Source: RGIG1681 sp045596905 (GTDB taxonomy: Bacteria > Bacillota > Clostridia > Christensenellales > UBA1242). From it: 64,000 nucleotides of DNA. A program made the translations under genes and the position numbers. The number at the start of each line of letters is the position of its first letter. Within the stretch, counting starts at the first letter, position 1. The notes below the pieces were generated by a model. That model searched no databases. It was not told the origin of the DNA and worked only from the letters and a program-made list of their open reading frames with translations. The stretch is taken from positions 70,317 through 134,316 of the forward strand of contig JAZODG010000007.1 of NCBI GenBank assembly GCA_045596905.1. Direction: 5' to 3'. Below are positions 49,599-59,079 of the stretch, piece after piece.

Positions 49599-50882
49599 TT
49601 ATTTAACTTTAATAACGTCTTTGCCACCCATGTATGGTCTCAAACATTCAGGAATTGTGATTGAGCCATCTGGTTGATAATGATTTTCAAGGAAAGCAAT
49701 AAGTGCTCTTGGGCTTGCCAAAACAGTGTTGTTAAGAGTGTTAACAAGATATGTTCCGTTTGCACCCTTTGCACGAATATTAAGTCTTCTTGCTTGAGCA
49801 TCGCCAAGTGTTGAGCATGAAGCAACTTCAAAATATTTTTGTTGTCTTGGGCTCCAAGCTTCAATATCACAAGACTTAACCTTAAGGTCAGCAAGGTCAC
49901 CTGAACAGCATTCAAGTTGACGAACAGGGATTTCCATATTTTTGAAGATTTCAACTGTGTATTTCCACATTTTGTTATACCAGTCAAGAGCTTCTTCTTG
50001 TTTGCAAAGAACTATCATTTCTTGTTTTTCAAATTGGTGAACTCTATAGATTCCCCTTTCTTCAAGGCCGTGTGCACCACCTTCTTTTCTAAAGCAAGGA
50101 GAATATGATGTCATGCAAATAGGAAGTTTGTCTTCACTAATGATTTGGTCTTTAAATCTACCAATCATAGAGTGTTCACTTGTACCAATCAAGAAAAGGT
50201 CTTCGCCTTCAATTTTATACATCATAGCGTCCATTTCAGCAAAACTCATAACACCTGTTACAACGTCACTATGAATCATGAATGGTGGAATTGCATATGT
50301 AAAGCCTTGGTCAATCATGTAGTCTCTGCCATAAGCAATCATGGCTTCGTGAAGTCTTGCAGCGTCGCCTAAAAGATAGTAGAAACCTGCACCAGAAGTT
50401 CTTCCAGCACTTTCCTTATCAAGACCACCGATAGCTTCCAAAATGTCAGCGTTATATGGAATTTCATATTCTGGAACATATGCTTCGCCAAAACGTTCAA
50501 CTTCAACGTTGTGTGTGTCGTCTTCGCCGATTGGAACCGAATCATCAATGATGTTTGGAATAATCATCATACGCTTTTTAATTTCTTGGTCAATTTCAGC
50601 TTGTTTTGCTTCAATTTGAGCGATTCTTTCAGCACCAGCTTTAACTTGAGCCTTGATTTTTTCAGCTTCCTCAAGCTTCTTTTCTTTCATGAGTTTTCCA
50701 ACTTCGCCTGAAAGTCTGTTTCTTTGACTTCTCAAATCATCGCCTTCTTGTTTAAGCGCTCTGTTTTCCTTATCAAGTTCGATAACTTCATCAACTAAAG
50801 GAAGTTTTTCTTCTTGAAATTTTTTCTTCATATTTTCCCTAACAACGTCTGGGGTGTTTCTAATAATATTAATATCAATCAT
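49599..50882 (-). CDS. serS: Seryl-tRNA synthetase
   Basis: Class II synthetase charging tRNA-Ser. The 427 residues include the N-terminal coiled-coil arm (residues ~25-110, rich in Lys/Glu), then class II motif 2 (GIYRVHQFEKQEM) and motif 3 region (ALIAFLENHYQPDG), and the serine-site stretch SCSTLGDAQARRLNIR. Start at the ATG at 50882 (MIDINIIRN), the usual N-terminus; an upstream extension lacks support. The leader is ~35 nt, too short for a T-box. Confidence 0.97.
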   Translation of the reverse strand: MIDINIIRNTPDVVRENMKKKFQEEKLPLVDEVIELDKENRALKQEGDDLRSQRNRLSGEVGKLMKEKKLEEAEKIKAQVKAGAERIAQIEAKQAEIDQEIKKRMMIIPNIIDDSVPIGEDDTHNVEVERFGEAYVPEYEIPYNADILEAIGGLDKESAGRTSGAGFYYLLGDAARLHEAMIAYGRDYMIDQGFTYAIPPFMIHSDVVTGVMSFAEMDAMMYKIEGEDLFLIGTSEHSMIGRFKDQIISEDKLPICMTSYSPCFRKEGGAHGLEERGIYRVHQFEKQEMIVLCKQEEALDWYNKMWKYTVEIFKNMEIPVRQLECCSGDLADLKVKSCDIEAWSPRQQKYFEVASCSTLGDAQARRLNIRAKGANGTYLVNTLNNTVLASPRALIAFLENHYQPDGSITIPECLRPYMGGKDVIKVK

Positions 50883-50917
50883 AATCCGTCTCTCTCTTTG
50901 AAAAATAATATATATGT

Positions 50918-50946
50918 ATAATATCACTTTATTGTCTCAATTTCAA
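50918..50946 (-). promoter_or_regulatory. serS promoter
   Basis: TTGAAA (50941-50946), 17-nt spacer and TATTAT (50918-50923). Confidence 0.75.
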
Positions 50947-50993
50947 TAAAAAAGGACAGATTAGTTCCAATTTTTTAAAACTGGCAAAATAAA

Positions 50994-51016
50994 AACGAAC
51001 CACGTTTGTGATTCGT
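50994..51016 (-). terminator. Terminator of the PH-domain protein gene
   Basis: Stem AACGAACCAC with GTGATTCGT(T), one mismatch, around a 4-nt loop with a T-rich tract on the minus strand. Confidence 0.75.
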
Positions 51017-51027
51017 CATATTTTTAT

Positions 51028-51714
51028 TTATTTTTTATTTGCAGGCGCTCCACACATTGGACACTTGTGCTTGCTTGAATCATAATAGCTGCCACAGTGT
51101 GCACATGCACGATTATTTTTATAGAATGTAGATTTGCTACTATCATTTGTATCATGAATAAGCTTTTCAATACGCTCACGGATAAATTGACTATTTGGAA
51201 TATCAAACAATACAATGGACTTTATCTCATCTGCACTAATATAAATATCGCCAACTCTCAAGATTCTATCGATAAATGAAATCTTTAAAGAAGTTTCTTT
51301 TATTTCAGCTAGTTTTATCTCTGCATGGAAATATAATGATTTTCTTCCACGAACTTCAACAATACGTTTATCAGTAATCATATACTGAATAGAATTCATC
51401 TCTTTTGCAGCTTTTATAATTGAACCAAGCCATATCCAAACAGGAGCAAGATGCAAAGCAAAAAAACCAATCAAATACAAATACGCCGATGTTGGCAAAG
51501 AATCAATAGACAAAATTGTCATTATCATTGTTAGATCAATAAGAGCCCAAATAATGGCAATTGGCATCATAGCTAGTGATTTTCCAAGAACATAAGCCGA
51601 TTTTTTAGGTTTACCTCTCCAAAGCACCTTTTCATTCTCTGATAGCAAGTCTTCAGGTTTGTTTATTTTTGTTTTTTCATTTATGCGGAAAAAATTTTCA
51701 TCAATATTCTTCAT
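51028..51714 (-). CDS. PH-like domain membrane protein with zinc ribbon
   Basis: A 228-residue protein with two membrane helices (about residues 40-65 and 70-95), a bacterial PH-like (bPH2/YdbS type) domain (YMITDKRIVEVRGRKSLYFHAEIKLAEIKET) and a C-terminal zinc ribbon (CAHCGSYYDSSKHKCPMCG). The zinc ribbon is unusual for YdbS-like proteins and may mediate partner binding. Start at 51714 has AAAAGGGG upstream; earlier in-frame ATGs lie in the promoter. Function unknown. Confidence 0.82.
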   Translation of the reverse strand: MKNIDENFFRINEKTKINKPEDLLSENEKVLWRGKPKKSAYVLGKSLAMMPIAIIWALIDLTMIMTILSIDSLPTSAYLYLIGFFALHLAPVWIWLGSIIKAAKEMNSIQYMITDKRIVEVRGRKSLYFHAEIKLAEIKETSLKISFIDRILRVGDIYISADEIKSIVLFDIPNSQFIRERIEKLIHDTNDSSKSTFYKNNRACAHCGSYYDSSKHKCPMCGAPANKK

Positions 51715-51735
51715 AATAACCCCTTTTACAGGATT

Positions 51736-51765
51736 AGTATAATTTAACCAAGGCATAATAGTCAA
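51736..51765 (-). promoter_or_regulatory. Promoter of the PH-domain protein gene
   Basis: TTGACT (51760-51765), 18-nt spacer and TATACT (51736-51741). It rules out the longer frame that would begin within it. Confidence 0.75.
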
Positions 51766-51812
51766 ACAAATTGCCCATTATATCTCAATCAAAATAAAAC
51801 CAAGCACAATAC

Positions 51813-52193
51813 TTAATCTATATTTTTCTCTTCATTTCTAGACTTCTCACCTTTCAAATGATTGAAACTAGCATTGTTTTCAATCTTCATTCTCTTTATT
51901 ATTGAAAATGAACCAATTTTACAATTGCACCCAAGTTGTGAATTTTTCACAAAAACATAAGGCTCAATCAAACATCTTTCACCAATTTGAGAATTTTGAA
52001 TCACAGATGAATAGATTTTTGCACCCTTGCCAATAATTGAATTGACTATATATGAATTTGGAAAAATTGTGACATTATCTTCAATCACTGACCCACTCTC
52101 AATACGGTTATTTTCGTAAATTATAACGTTTTTCCCAATTTTTGAGTCCTTGTCAATGAAAGTAGATTTTTTATTAATTAAAACATAATCCAT
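51813..52193 (-). CDS. Stand-alone left-handed beta-helix protein, GlmU-C-like
   Basis: A 126-residue protein made of hexapeptide repeats (IGKNVII, IEDNVTI, IGKGAKI, IGERCLI, LGCNCKI), resembling the acetyltransferase half of GlmU and related sugar acyltransferases but shorter and with no sugar-binding or catalytic histidine in the usual context. A charged tail ends the protein. AAGGTGG precedes the ATG. It may be a scaffold or a degraded enzyme. Note the other GlmU-like protein in the window. Confidence 0.72.
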   Translation of the reverse strand: MDYVLINKKSTFIDKDSKIGKNVIIYENNRIESGSVIEDNVTIFPNSYIVNSIIGKGAKIYSSVIQNSQIGERCLIEPYVFVKNSQLGCNCKIGSFSIIKRMKIENNASFNHLKGEKSRNEEKNID

Positions 52194-52336
52194 AAACCAC
52201 CTTATATCTTTATGGTATGATAAGCAAAAAATAATGTTAAAACAAAAATAGTCATAAAAAAATTACTATATATAGCCCTAAAGTACGATAAAATCACATT
52301 TTTTGAAAATTTTTTTAAAAAAAGCCATTTTTTATT

Positions 52337-52364
52337 TTGAAATACATTTTTATTGTGTTATAGT
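52337..52364 (+). promoter_or_regulatory. hup promoter
   Basis: TTGAAA (52337-52342), 16-nt spacer and TATAGT (52359-52364), about 50 nt before the start codon. Confidence 0.75.
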
Positions 52365-52413
52365 GGTTGTAGTAAGTAAGCTTTAAAAAAGCAAAATATA
52401 GGAGGTATTACTT

Positions 52414-52689
52414 ATGAATAAAAATGAATTTTTAAGAGCAATCGCAGACAAAACTGAAGCAACAATCAAAGATGCTAACGCATTCTATGAAGCATTTGTT
52501 GAAACAGTTCAAGAAGCTATGAAAGCTAATGACAAAATCACACTTGTTGGTTTTGGTACATTCGTAGCAAGACAAAAAGCTGCTTGTGTTCGTCCAAACC
52601 CACAAAAGAAAGGCGAAACAATCAAAGTTGCTGCTTGTAAAGTTCCAGCTCTTAAATTTGGTAAGAGTTTCAAAGAAACAATTAACTAA
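52414..52689 (+). CDS. hup: HU-type DNA-binding protein
   Basis: A 91-residue nucleoid protein of the HU family that bends DNA non-specifically. Recognisable are NKNEFLRAIADKT, LVGFGTFVARQKAA (arm start) and RPNPQKKGETIKVAACKVPALKFGKSFKE. The position of a Cys in the arm (AACVRPNP) is unusual. The ribosome binding site is AGGAGGT. A promoter precedes and a terminator follows. Confidence 0.96.
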   Translation: MNKNEFLRAIADKTEATIKDANAFYEAFVETVQEAMKANDKITLVGFGTFVARQKAACVRPNPQKKGETIKVAACKVPALKFGKSFKETIN

Positions 52690-52700
52690 TTTAAAAACAA

Positions 52701-52724
52701 AAAAACCAGCGAATGCTGGTTTTT
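52701..52724 (+). terminator. hup terminator
   Basis: A 10-bp perfect stem (AAAAACCAGC with GCTGGTTTTT) around GAAT, then a T-run on the plus strand. Confidence 0.95.
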
Positions 52725-52738
52725 TTCATGCCTAAATT

Positions 52739-53251
52739 TTATATGCGTTTAAGATAATAGTTCACCATGACTTCTTCACCCTTCTCACCTTCTTTTTCTG
52801 GTGGATAAATACTTTTGTCCCAAAACAAAAACTCTGTGAAACCATAGTGAAAATATATCTGAATATTTCTTACTTCAGAAGGCTCAACACCAACCACAAG
52901 ATTGGTGAAGCCTTTTTCTTTTAAAAAGTTTTCCATAAACTTATAAAGCACCGAAAAATAACCCTTGCCCTGGTGATTTGCGTTAACCCTAAACGCTTCA
53001 AGGTATGCCCCATTTTCCTTAATCAAATCAGGTCTTTCAAGCCCACTATCAAGTTTACTCACAATAGCAGTTGCTTCAGCAACAATCTCCCCGTTATAAA
53101 ACCCATAAAAGCAGATTCTGTTCCCTTTTTGCATATTGTGTATAGCAACTTCCTTCCAGATTTTCCACCTATTGTCACCAGGGTGTCTGTTTATTTCATA
53201 GCCCCATTTCTTATGCATATCTTCAACAGTCGCAATCTTACATTCAATCAT
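52739..53251 (-). CDS. GNAT-family N-acetyltransferase
   Basis: A 170-residue GNAT protein. The acetyl-CoA-binding motif A is seen as LEAFRVNANHQGKGYFSVLYKFME (Q/RxxGxG/A), and a strand-rich C-terminus follows (VEPSEVRNIQIYFHYGF). Substrate unknown. AAGGA precedes the ATG. It converges on the hup gene. Confidence 0.88.
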   Translation of the reverse strand: MIECKIATVEDMHKKWGYEINRHPGDNRWKIWKEVAIHNMQKGNRICFYGFYNGEIVAEATAIVSKLDSGLERPDLIKENGAYLEAFRVNANHQGKGYFSVLYKFMENFLKEKGFTNLVVGVEPSEVRNIQIYFHYGFTEFLFWDKSIYPPEKEGEKGEEVMVNYYLKRI

Positions 53252-53265
53252 AATTATCCTTTCAA

Positions 53266-53292
53266 AAAAAGCAGGAACACGCCCTGCTTTTT
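53266..53292 (-). terminator. Terminator after the DUF1858 gene
   Basis: A 10-bp stem (AAAAAGCAGG with CCTGCTTTTT) around a 7-nt loop, followed by a T-run on the minus strand. Confidence 0.92.
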
Positions 53293-53295
53293 AAT

Positions 53296-53508
53296 TTATT
53301 TATTCAAAAATTCATTGATTTTTTCAACCATAAGGTCAACATCAACACCGTGCACAGCAGCAGCTTCTTCCAATGTTTCCATTTGGCTCATTGGACAACC
53401 AAAACAGTGTAATCCAAATCCCATAAGAACGTCTTTAACATTTGGATTAAGTTTTAAAATTTCACCAATTTGCATTGTTTTTGTAACATCAATTTTTTTC
53501 TTTCTCAT
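53296..53508 (-). CDS. DUF1858 redox-disulfide domain protein
   Basis: A 70-residue protein of the DUF1858 family (hybrid-cluster-protein-associated redox disulfide domain). The core motif HCFGCPMSQMETLEEAA contains CxxC, as typical. These small proteins may act in disulfide or metal-related electron transfer; the role is unknown. It begins one base after the stop of the large membrane protein gene, whose end holds its AAGGAG ribosome binding site, so they are co-transcribed. Confidence 0.93.
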   Translation of the reverse strand: MRKKKIDVTKTMQIGEILKLNPNVKDVLMGFGLHCFGCPMSQMETLEEAAAVHGVDVDLMVEKINEFLNK

Positions 53509-53509
53509 A

Positions 53510-55684
53510 TTACTTATTCTCCTTATAACGGTTCATAGCGTCCATCAACATCTTAAGTTCTTTTTCAATTCTCTTTGATTGACTTTCTGAAAGACCTTCT
53601 TCGCTCTTTTTCATAAGTTTTTCAGCACGAGACAACACATCATTGAACTCTTTTTCACTCTTGATTGTCATTGTTTCGCTAACTTCTTGCTTTCTTGGTC
53701 TGCCTCTTCTTTCCATAGGTTCTTCCTTTGCTGGTTGTTTTGTTGTTTTAGACCTTAAGTTTCTTGGTCTTGGTTCATTTTCTTTTGTTCTAACCGTCTT
53801 CTTCTTTGCTGGTTCTTGAACTTCTTCTTCATAAGAATCATCATATTCTTCAGTTTGTGTTTCTGAATAGTTTTGATAATTTTCACCAGCATAAGCATTT
53901 TGATTATAGCCTTGATAGTTGTTCATGCCATAACCAGCTTGGTTGTAGCCTTGATAACCTTGCATATCTGCACCAACATAACCAGAATTTGTCATAGGTT
54001 GTGACATAGGTTGAGCCATTGGTTGTGAATAGTTTGGAACATTTCCATAGCCATATGATTGATTGTTATAATCAGGAACACCATATGGTTGTGGATTATA
54101 TGCTTGTTGAGCGCCATAAGTATCATAGCCACCGGCAGATGACTTGATTGAGTTTAAAATCACATCAGTATCAACTTCAGCAGTTGGTCTTGTGATTTCA
54201 GGAATAGCATTAAACTCTTCTTCAACAGCATCAGTTAAAGGTTGTTCAGTTAAATTAACTTCCCTTCTTTCTCTTCTAGCAATTGGTTCATTTCTTTCAA
54301 TGATAACTCCACCGGTTGCAAGTTTTGATCTGTTAGCTTTAAACCCACTAACAACATTTGCTATGTTTGAAGCTTCTTGAGCAGCCTTTTCTTCTTCCAA
54401 AACTTCGTTGTCAACAACAGGTATAACTGGTTCTTCAACAACTGGTTCTGGTTCTGGCTCTGAAACAGTTTCTTGTGCAATTTCATCAATTGCAGATTCA
54501 ATTTCAGACTCAATTACCGGTGCAGCTCCTGGAGCTGGATTAACTTCAAACGCCTTCAAGGGGTCCACGTTTTCAGGCTCTTTTTCATCAGTTTTTTTAA
54601 GTTCTTCAATTTTATCGTTGTCAATTTCAGCAATAGGCTTGTCAACATCAATAAAACTTGTGCCTTTATCAATACTTCTAGTGTCTTGCATCATTCCGCC
54701 AAGGATTGATGAAGCATTAGCATTTTCTCCAACAACTTTTGCCCCAACTTCTTCATCATCTTTGATAACATAATCGCTATCAACATCAATGTATGGAAGT
54801 GTTGAACCAGACTTTGGAGTCTCATTCATAAGCTTGTCAACGTCAATGTTTTTCTTTTTGAAAACGTCATATTTATCAAGTATATTTTCAGGATCTTCTT
54901 GTTCTTCAGCTTCTTTATGTTCTTCACCTTCAACAGGTTCTTCTGCTTGTTCAGGAGCTTTTGTTTGTGAATCTTCAATGTCAGGAGCAGCTTCATCAGG
55001 AACAACTGCGATGCTTTCTTGAATAACCAAGTTTTCAGGCATTGCACTTGCTGACAAATCTCTAACAGCACTTGCGCCAAACAAACCATCAAGCAAATCA
55101 ATACATTCATAGAAACTTTCAACTGAAAGCTTATAAAGTCTTTGCTTTAATGAGCTTTGCAAGAAATAGAACAATTTCATGATAACATTGAACACCAATG
55201 GCAAAATCATTGATTCAGCCAAAACAATAAATGTTACGTTCTTTTCATTTCCAATATATGTGATGTTAAGCAAGAACAACACAAAAGTAGCTAGAGTGAT
55301 AAACGCACGCATAACCGATTTGCCTTGGTTAAGTGCACCACCATTGATTTCAACATCAAGACTTTCTCTTCTTGTGATATAATCAGAAGGTTTGCCACTA
55401 GCGCTTGTTTTAAACTTTCTCCAACCGTGATAAAATCCACCAGAAATCTTTTCGATTCTTTCGTCAATTTCTCTAACATTTGATGAAGTTATTCTATTTT
55501 TGCGAATATCCCCCACCAAACTATGGCACTTTGAGTTAAATTTTCTTTGGAATGAGCAAAAGAGTGCCACACAAATCCAAATCATAAAGAACCCAAAAGT
55601 TCCAAGAGCTGCACCGATTAAGATTTCAGGCGAAATCAAACCAGCAATTATTTTGTAAATTGTAATTAAATATTCATAGAGCAC
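53510..55684 (-). CDS. Membrane protein with acidic linker, Tyr/Gln-rich region and AT-hook-like motif
   Basis: A 724-residue protein, unlike any family I know. The N-terminal ~215 residues hold about four membrane helices (residues ~15-45 and ~125-175). A long acidic low-complexity linker follows (~225-480, rich in Glu, Asp, Pro and Val). Residues ~540-620 are a Tyr/Gln/Asn/Gly/Pro repeat region (NPQPYG, QPMSQPM, YQGYNQ, YNQNAY), prion-like in composition. Then comes a Lys/Arg-rich stretch with RRGRPRKQ, resembling an AT-hook DNA-binding motif, and a C-terminal charged coiled coil (FNDVLSRAEKLMKKSEEGLSESQSKRIEKELK). A membrane-nucleoid tether is a hypothesis. GTG start with GGAGG ten bases upstream. 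Confidence 0.82.
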   Translation of the reverse strand: MLYEYLITIYKIIAGLISPEILIGAALGTFGFFMIWICVALFCSFQRKFNSKCHSLVGDIRKNRITSSNVREIDERIEKISGGFYHGWRKFKTSASGKPSDYITRRESLDVEINGGALNQGKSVMRAFITLATFVLFLLNITYIGNEKNVTFIVLAESMILPLVFNVIMKLFYFLQSSLKQRLYKLSVESFYECIDLLDGLFGASAVRDLSASAMPENLVIQESIAVVPDEAAPDIEDSQTKAPEQAEEPVEGEEHKEAEEQEDPENILDKYDVFKKKNIDVDKLMNETPKSGSTLPYIDVDSDYVIKDDEEVGAKVVGENANASSILGGMMQDTRSIDKGTSFIDVDKPIAEIDNDKIEELKKTDEKEPENVDPLKAFEVNPAPGAAPVIESEIESAIDEIAQETVSEPEPEPVVEEPVIPVVDNEVLEEEKAAQEASNIANVVSGFKANRSKLATGGVIIERNEPIARRERREVNLTEQPLTDAVEEEFNAIPEITRPTAEVDTDVILNSIKSSAGGYDTYGAQQAYNPQPYGVPDYNNQSYGYGNVPNYSQPMAQPMSQPMTNSGYVGADMQGYQGYNQAGYGMNNYQGYNQNAYAGENYQNYSETQTEEYDDSYEEEVQEPAKKKTVRTKENEPRPRNLRSKTTKQPAKEEPMERRGRPRKQEVSETMTIKSEKEFNDVLSRAEKLMKKSEEGLSESQSKRIEKELKMLMDAMNRYKENK

Positions 55685-55764
55685 AATAAAAAATCCTCCG
55701 AATCTTTTTCAATAATAATATATCATATTATTATGAAAAGTACTAACAAAAATGACGCAAAAAA

Positions 55765-58700
55765 TTAAATTTCTATTATTTTTTGTTCATCAACAAAACA
55801 GATAACCTTTTTCAAAATTTTGCTACCAAAAGATTTTTCTGCAACTTTTGAATATGTGTTTAATTGAAACTCATAGTCTTTTAATTTTTCTTGATTAAAA
55901 CTACCTGTCTTATAGTCCAAAACAATCAAGCCATCATCAAAAACAGCAACAAGGTCAATTACACCTTGTAAAATAAAACTATCGTCAGCGTTTTCTATTT
56001 CATATTCTTTGTTTAACTTTGCATAAAACTCTCTTTCAGTTAGCACCGTTTTCGCCTTAGAAATCTCCTCAAACAGTGGTAACGACAAGGTTTTATATAA
56101 CACTTCAATATCAACAATTTGCTTTTCATCTTCGGTCAATGACTCAAAACTATTAAAGATTTGTGTTTGAATCGGAACGTCTGAAGTAAAATTAATTTTT
56201 TCAAAACACTTGTGATAAATAGTTCCCCTTTCAGCAGATGACTTTCCAACATATTTTATGCTCAAGCCACTTTCTTTATCCTTCAATATTCTTGAAACAG
56301 AACTTTTAAGTGGAGTTTTTACTGAATTGTTATAACCATATTCAAACCAGTCTGGCTCTTTAACTTTTTTATCCTTAAAGTGAATCTGTCTTTTTTCAGT
56401 CTTTTGTTTTTCACAAAGCTCAGACAAATCAAACCTTTCAAAATTAATAATATCACTATGATTGCCATTAAGTTCTTTAAACAAAATCGGATCAAACCAA
56501 TCACAGAAACATGTTTTTCTTGGCTTGATTTCTTCACAAACCTTGGCTATAGGCTTTGAGCAAACCACATATAACCTTTCAATGGCTCTAGTAAGTGCAA
56601 CATATAAAACTCTTTGTTTTTCTTCAACAAGTTTTCTCTTTTCCAAAAGTTTAATGCCTTCACTGGCAATGCTTTCAATTTGTGTTCTGTTTTTAATATC
56701 AAAATAATCAACACCAACCCCAAGGTCTTTGTTAAACACAACGCTTCCAAAAGTTGACTTAAAATTAAAATCATTTGAAGTATTAATCACAAACACATAT
56801 TTAAACTCAATACCCTTTGACTTATGAATAGTCATAAGCTGAACAGCATCATAACTTGCACCTTCACTTTCAAGCTCAAACGAAAAGTCTCCAAAGTTCA
56901 ACACAAAATCAAACACGGTCACATCTGGCAAAATTTCAAAAAGTTTATCAATTTCAAGATTAGCCTTCCCACACTCTGCACTGGCTGAATTGATTTGTTG
57001 CAAATCAAACTCATCAACAATCATTCTGCAAAAATCTTTTAGCGAAACAAGTCGTGCAAGCCTGCTGAACTTTTCAACCTTTGCATTAAACTCATTAAGT
57101 TTGATTTTCAAGTCTTCATTTTCTATCTCTTCGGTCTTATTCAAACACTCAAAGAATCTTGACTTCATATCAATCATTCTGATTTCTGCAATTTCATCAT
57201 CAGTCAAACCAACAAGTCTGCTTTTTAAAACCTTGAATGAAAAAAAGTCATCATTTTTATTGCAAACATACTTTACAAAATTAATGATTTCTTGAATGTG
57301 TGTTCTTTGCATCAAGTCATATTTTTCATCTGCCGACACGGGAACACCATATGCCACAAGTGACTCAATAAATTTTTCGACAACAGCGTTTCTTGACGCC
57401 ACCAAAACTGCAACTTGGTCAAAAGAAAACTCTTTGCCCTTTTCTTCAATAAGTTTTGAGATTTTATCTGCAACATATTTTGCTTCAGCCACAGCAACTT
57501 CATCATCATCTGTTTCAACTTGCTTGTGGTTTTTTACTGAATAAACACCTTCAACCTTTATATCTTGTTTTGCATTTTTTGTAGTGTCAATGAAACACAA
57601 ATTAACACTTTGGTCAAGGTCAAGATTTTTTTCGCCAGCAATAAACATGGAATCTTTTTTATAATTGATTCCACCAAATTTTTCCGTCATAACATCGGCA
57701 AAAATTTCATCGACAAACTTCAATATTTTCTTATCACTTCTAAAGTTACAATTAAGTTTATGAAGTTCATCATTTCCATTAGACCTGCCGTAATCATCAT
57801 ATTTTTTCAAAAATATCTCAGGGTCACAATATCTGAACCTATAGATGCTTTGTTTAACGTCACCAACCATAAATCGGTTATTTTGACCAGACACCAAGCT
57901 GATGATTTTTTCTTGAACACTGTTGATGTCTTGATATTCGTCAACAAAAACATATTTATATTTGCGTTTTACCGACTCTAATATTTTGTCATTTTCCAAT
58001 ATTTTCAATGCATTTTTTTCAAGGTCGTTAAAATCAAGTCCGTTATATTCTTTTTTAAGCGACGAATAAATCTCATTAAATTCCCTAACAAGATTCAAAA
58101 GCCCAACAACAACGTCCTTTGATTCTTTAAGCCCTTGCTTTAAAAACTCTATGTCATCTGAAATAAGATTCTTTTTAAAGTTGCCAATCTGGTCTTTAAT
58201 AAGTTTCTTGAGTTCTTCAATTTGTGGTTTTAGTTCAACATCAGCCTTAACTATAGGTGCTTTTGTAATCTTTAACTCAAACAAATTTTTTGCATTGACT
58301 TCATAGCTATTTTTTGCATTGATGCCACCAAGAGCAGATTCAACTTCAATAAAATAGTTATAAATTTTATCAAGCCCTTGATGCAAACACACACTTGAAA
58401 ATTCCAAAATTTTTTCTCTTAATTCTTGAACTTCAAATGCCACATATCCATTTAAAATATTTGCGCATTTATTTGTTTTTATATTTTGGTCATAAATTTC
58501 TTGAATAGCCCCATCAACCCACTTAAACGCATCTAAATTCGCATTTAAGAAGTCATTAAATTTTGATATCATTTCTTTTAATGCGTAATTTTTTCTATTT
58601 TTTTGAAAGATATCAAAAAGCTTCAAATATTCTTCATCAAAATTCTTTTCTTTAGTTTCAAATAGTTTTTCAAAAGCCTTGTCTTGCAAGAATTTACTAT

Positions 58701-59079
58701 TTGTTTCATCAAGCACTTGATAAGATGGGTCAATGCCAATTTCATAAAAATAAGTCGAAATAAGCTTTGAGCAAAAGCTGTGAAGATTTGAAATATCACT
58801 TGTTTCAACTTCATCAATTTGCTCCAAAACAAAAGGATTGTCTTGGTGTTCCAAAAAAGCATCAATAAGTTTTTTCTTCATGTCACTTGCACTTGCTTTT
58901 GTGAAAGTAACAACCAAGAAATTAGATATTGGTGTTGGATTTTTTTCGTCCAAAACAAGATTAATTATTCTCTGAATCATGACGGTAGTTTTTCCACTAC
59001 CAGCAGACGCAGAAACTAAAATGTTTTTGTTTCTACTATCAATAACAGCTTGTTGCTCTTTGGTAAAACTAATCGCCAT
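55765..59079 (-). CDS. addA: ATP-dependent helicase/nuclease AddA
   Basis: The helicase and 3'-strand nuclease of AddAB, which resects double-strand breaks for RecA. The 1104 residues carry the UvrD-type motifs: Walker A (ASAGSGKTTVMIQR), Walker B (VDEYQDINSVQEKII), the helicase motif VI region (QRVLYVALTRAIERLYVV), and the C-terminal RecB-family nuclease with GVIDLVAVFDDGLIVLDYKTG. The GTIYHKCFEKI segment supplies the first histidine. The ATG at 59079 has AAGGAG six bases upstream and overlaps addB by 11 nt; an upstream in-frame ATG at 59112 is less supported. Confidence 0.97.
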   Translation of the reverse strand: MAISFTKEQQAVIDSRNKNILVSASAGSGKTTVMIQRIINLVLDEKNPTPISNFLVVTFTKASASDMKKKLIDAFLEHQDNPFVLEQIDEVETSDISNLHSFCSKLISTYFYEIGIDPSYQVLDETNSKFLQDKAFEKLFETKEKNFDEEYLKLFDIFQKNRKNYALKEMISKFNDFLNANLDAFKWVDGAIQEIYDQNIKTNKCANILNGYVAFEVQELREKILEFSSVCLHQGLDKIYNYFIEVESALGGINAKNSYEVNAKNLFELKITKAPIVKADVELKPQIEELKKLIKDQIGNFKKNLISDDIEFLKQGLKESKDVVVGLLNLVREFNEIYSSLKKEYNGLDFNDLEKNALKILENDKILESVKRKYKYVFVDEYQDINSVQEKIISLVSGQNNRFMVGDVKQSIYRFRYCDPEIFLKKYDDYGRSNGNDELHKLNCNFRSDKKILKFVDEIFADVMTEKFGGINYKKDSMFIAGEKNLDLDQSVNLCFIDTTKNAKQDIKVEGVYSVKNHKQVETDDDEVAVAEAKYVADKISKLIEEKGKEFSFDQVAVLVASRNAVVEKFIESLVAYGVPVSADEKYDLMQRTHIQEIINFVKYVCNKNDDFFSFKVLKSRLVGLTDDEIAEIRMIDMKSRFFECLNKTEEIENEDLKIKLNEFNAKVEKFSRLARLVSLKDFCRMIVDEFDLQQINSASAECGKANLEIDKLFEILPDVTVFDFVLNFGDFSFELESEGASYDAVQLMTIHKSKGIEFKYVFVINTSNDFNFKSTFGSVVFNKDLGVGVDYFDIKNRTQIESIASEGIKLLEKRKLVEEKQRVLYVALTRAIERLYVVCSKPIAKVCEEIKPRKTCFCDWFDPILFKELNGNHSDIINFERFDLSELCEKQKTEKRQIHFKDKKVKEPDWFEYGYNNSVKTPLKSSVSRILKDKESGLSIKYVGKSSAERGTIYHKCFEKINFTSDVPIQTQIFNSFESLTEDEKQIVDIEVLYKTLSLPLFEEISKAKTVLTEREFYAKLNKEYEIENADDSFILQGVIDLVAVFDDGLIVLDYKTGSFNQEKLKDYEFQLNTYSKVAEKSFGSKILKKVICFVDEQKIIEI

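Noticed and set aside
50883..50946. T-box riboswitch before serS
   Set aside because: The distance from promoter to start is about 35 nt, far too short for a T-box and terminator.
53820..54130. Low-complexity DNA repeat in the large membrane protein gene
   Set aside because: It encodes the Tyr/Gln-rich segment in one continuous frame; codons vary, so it is not a simple microsatellite or CRISPR.
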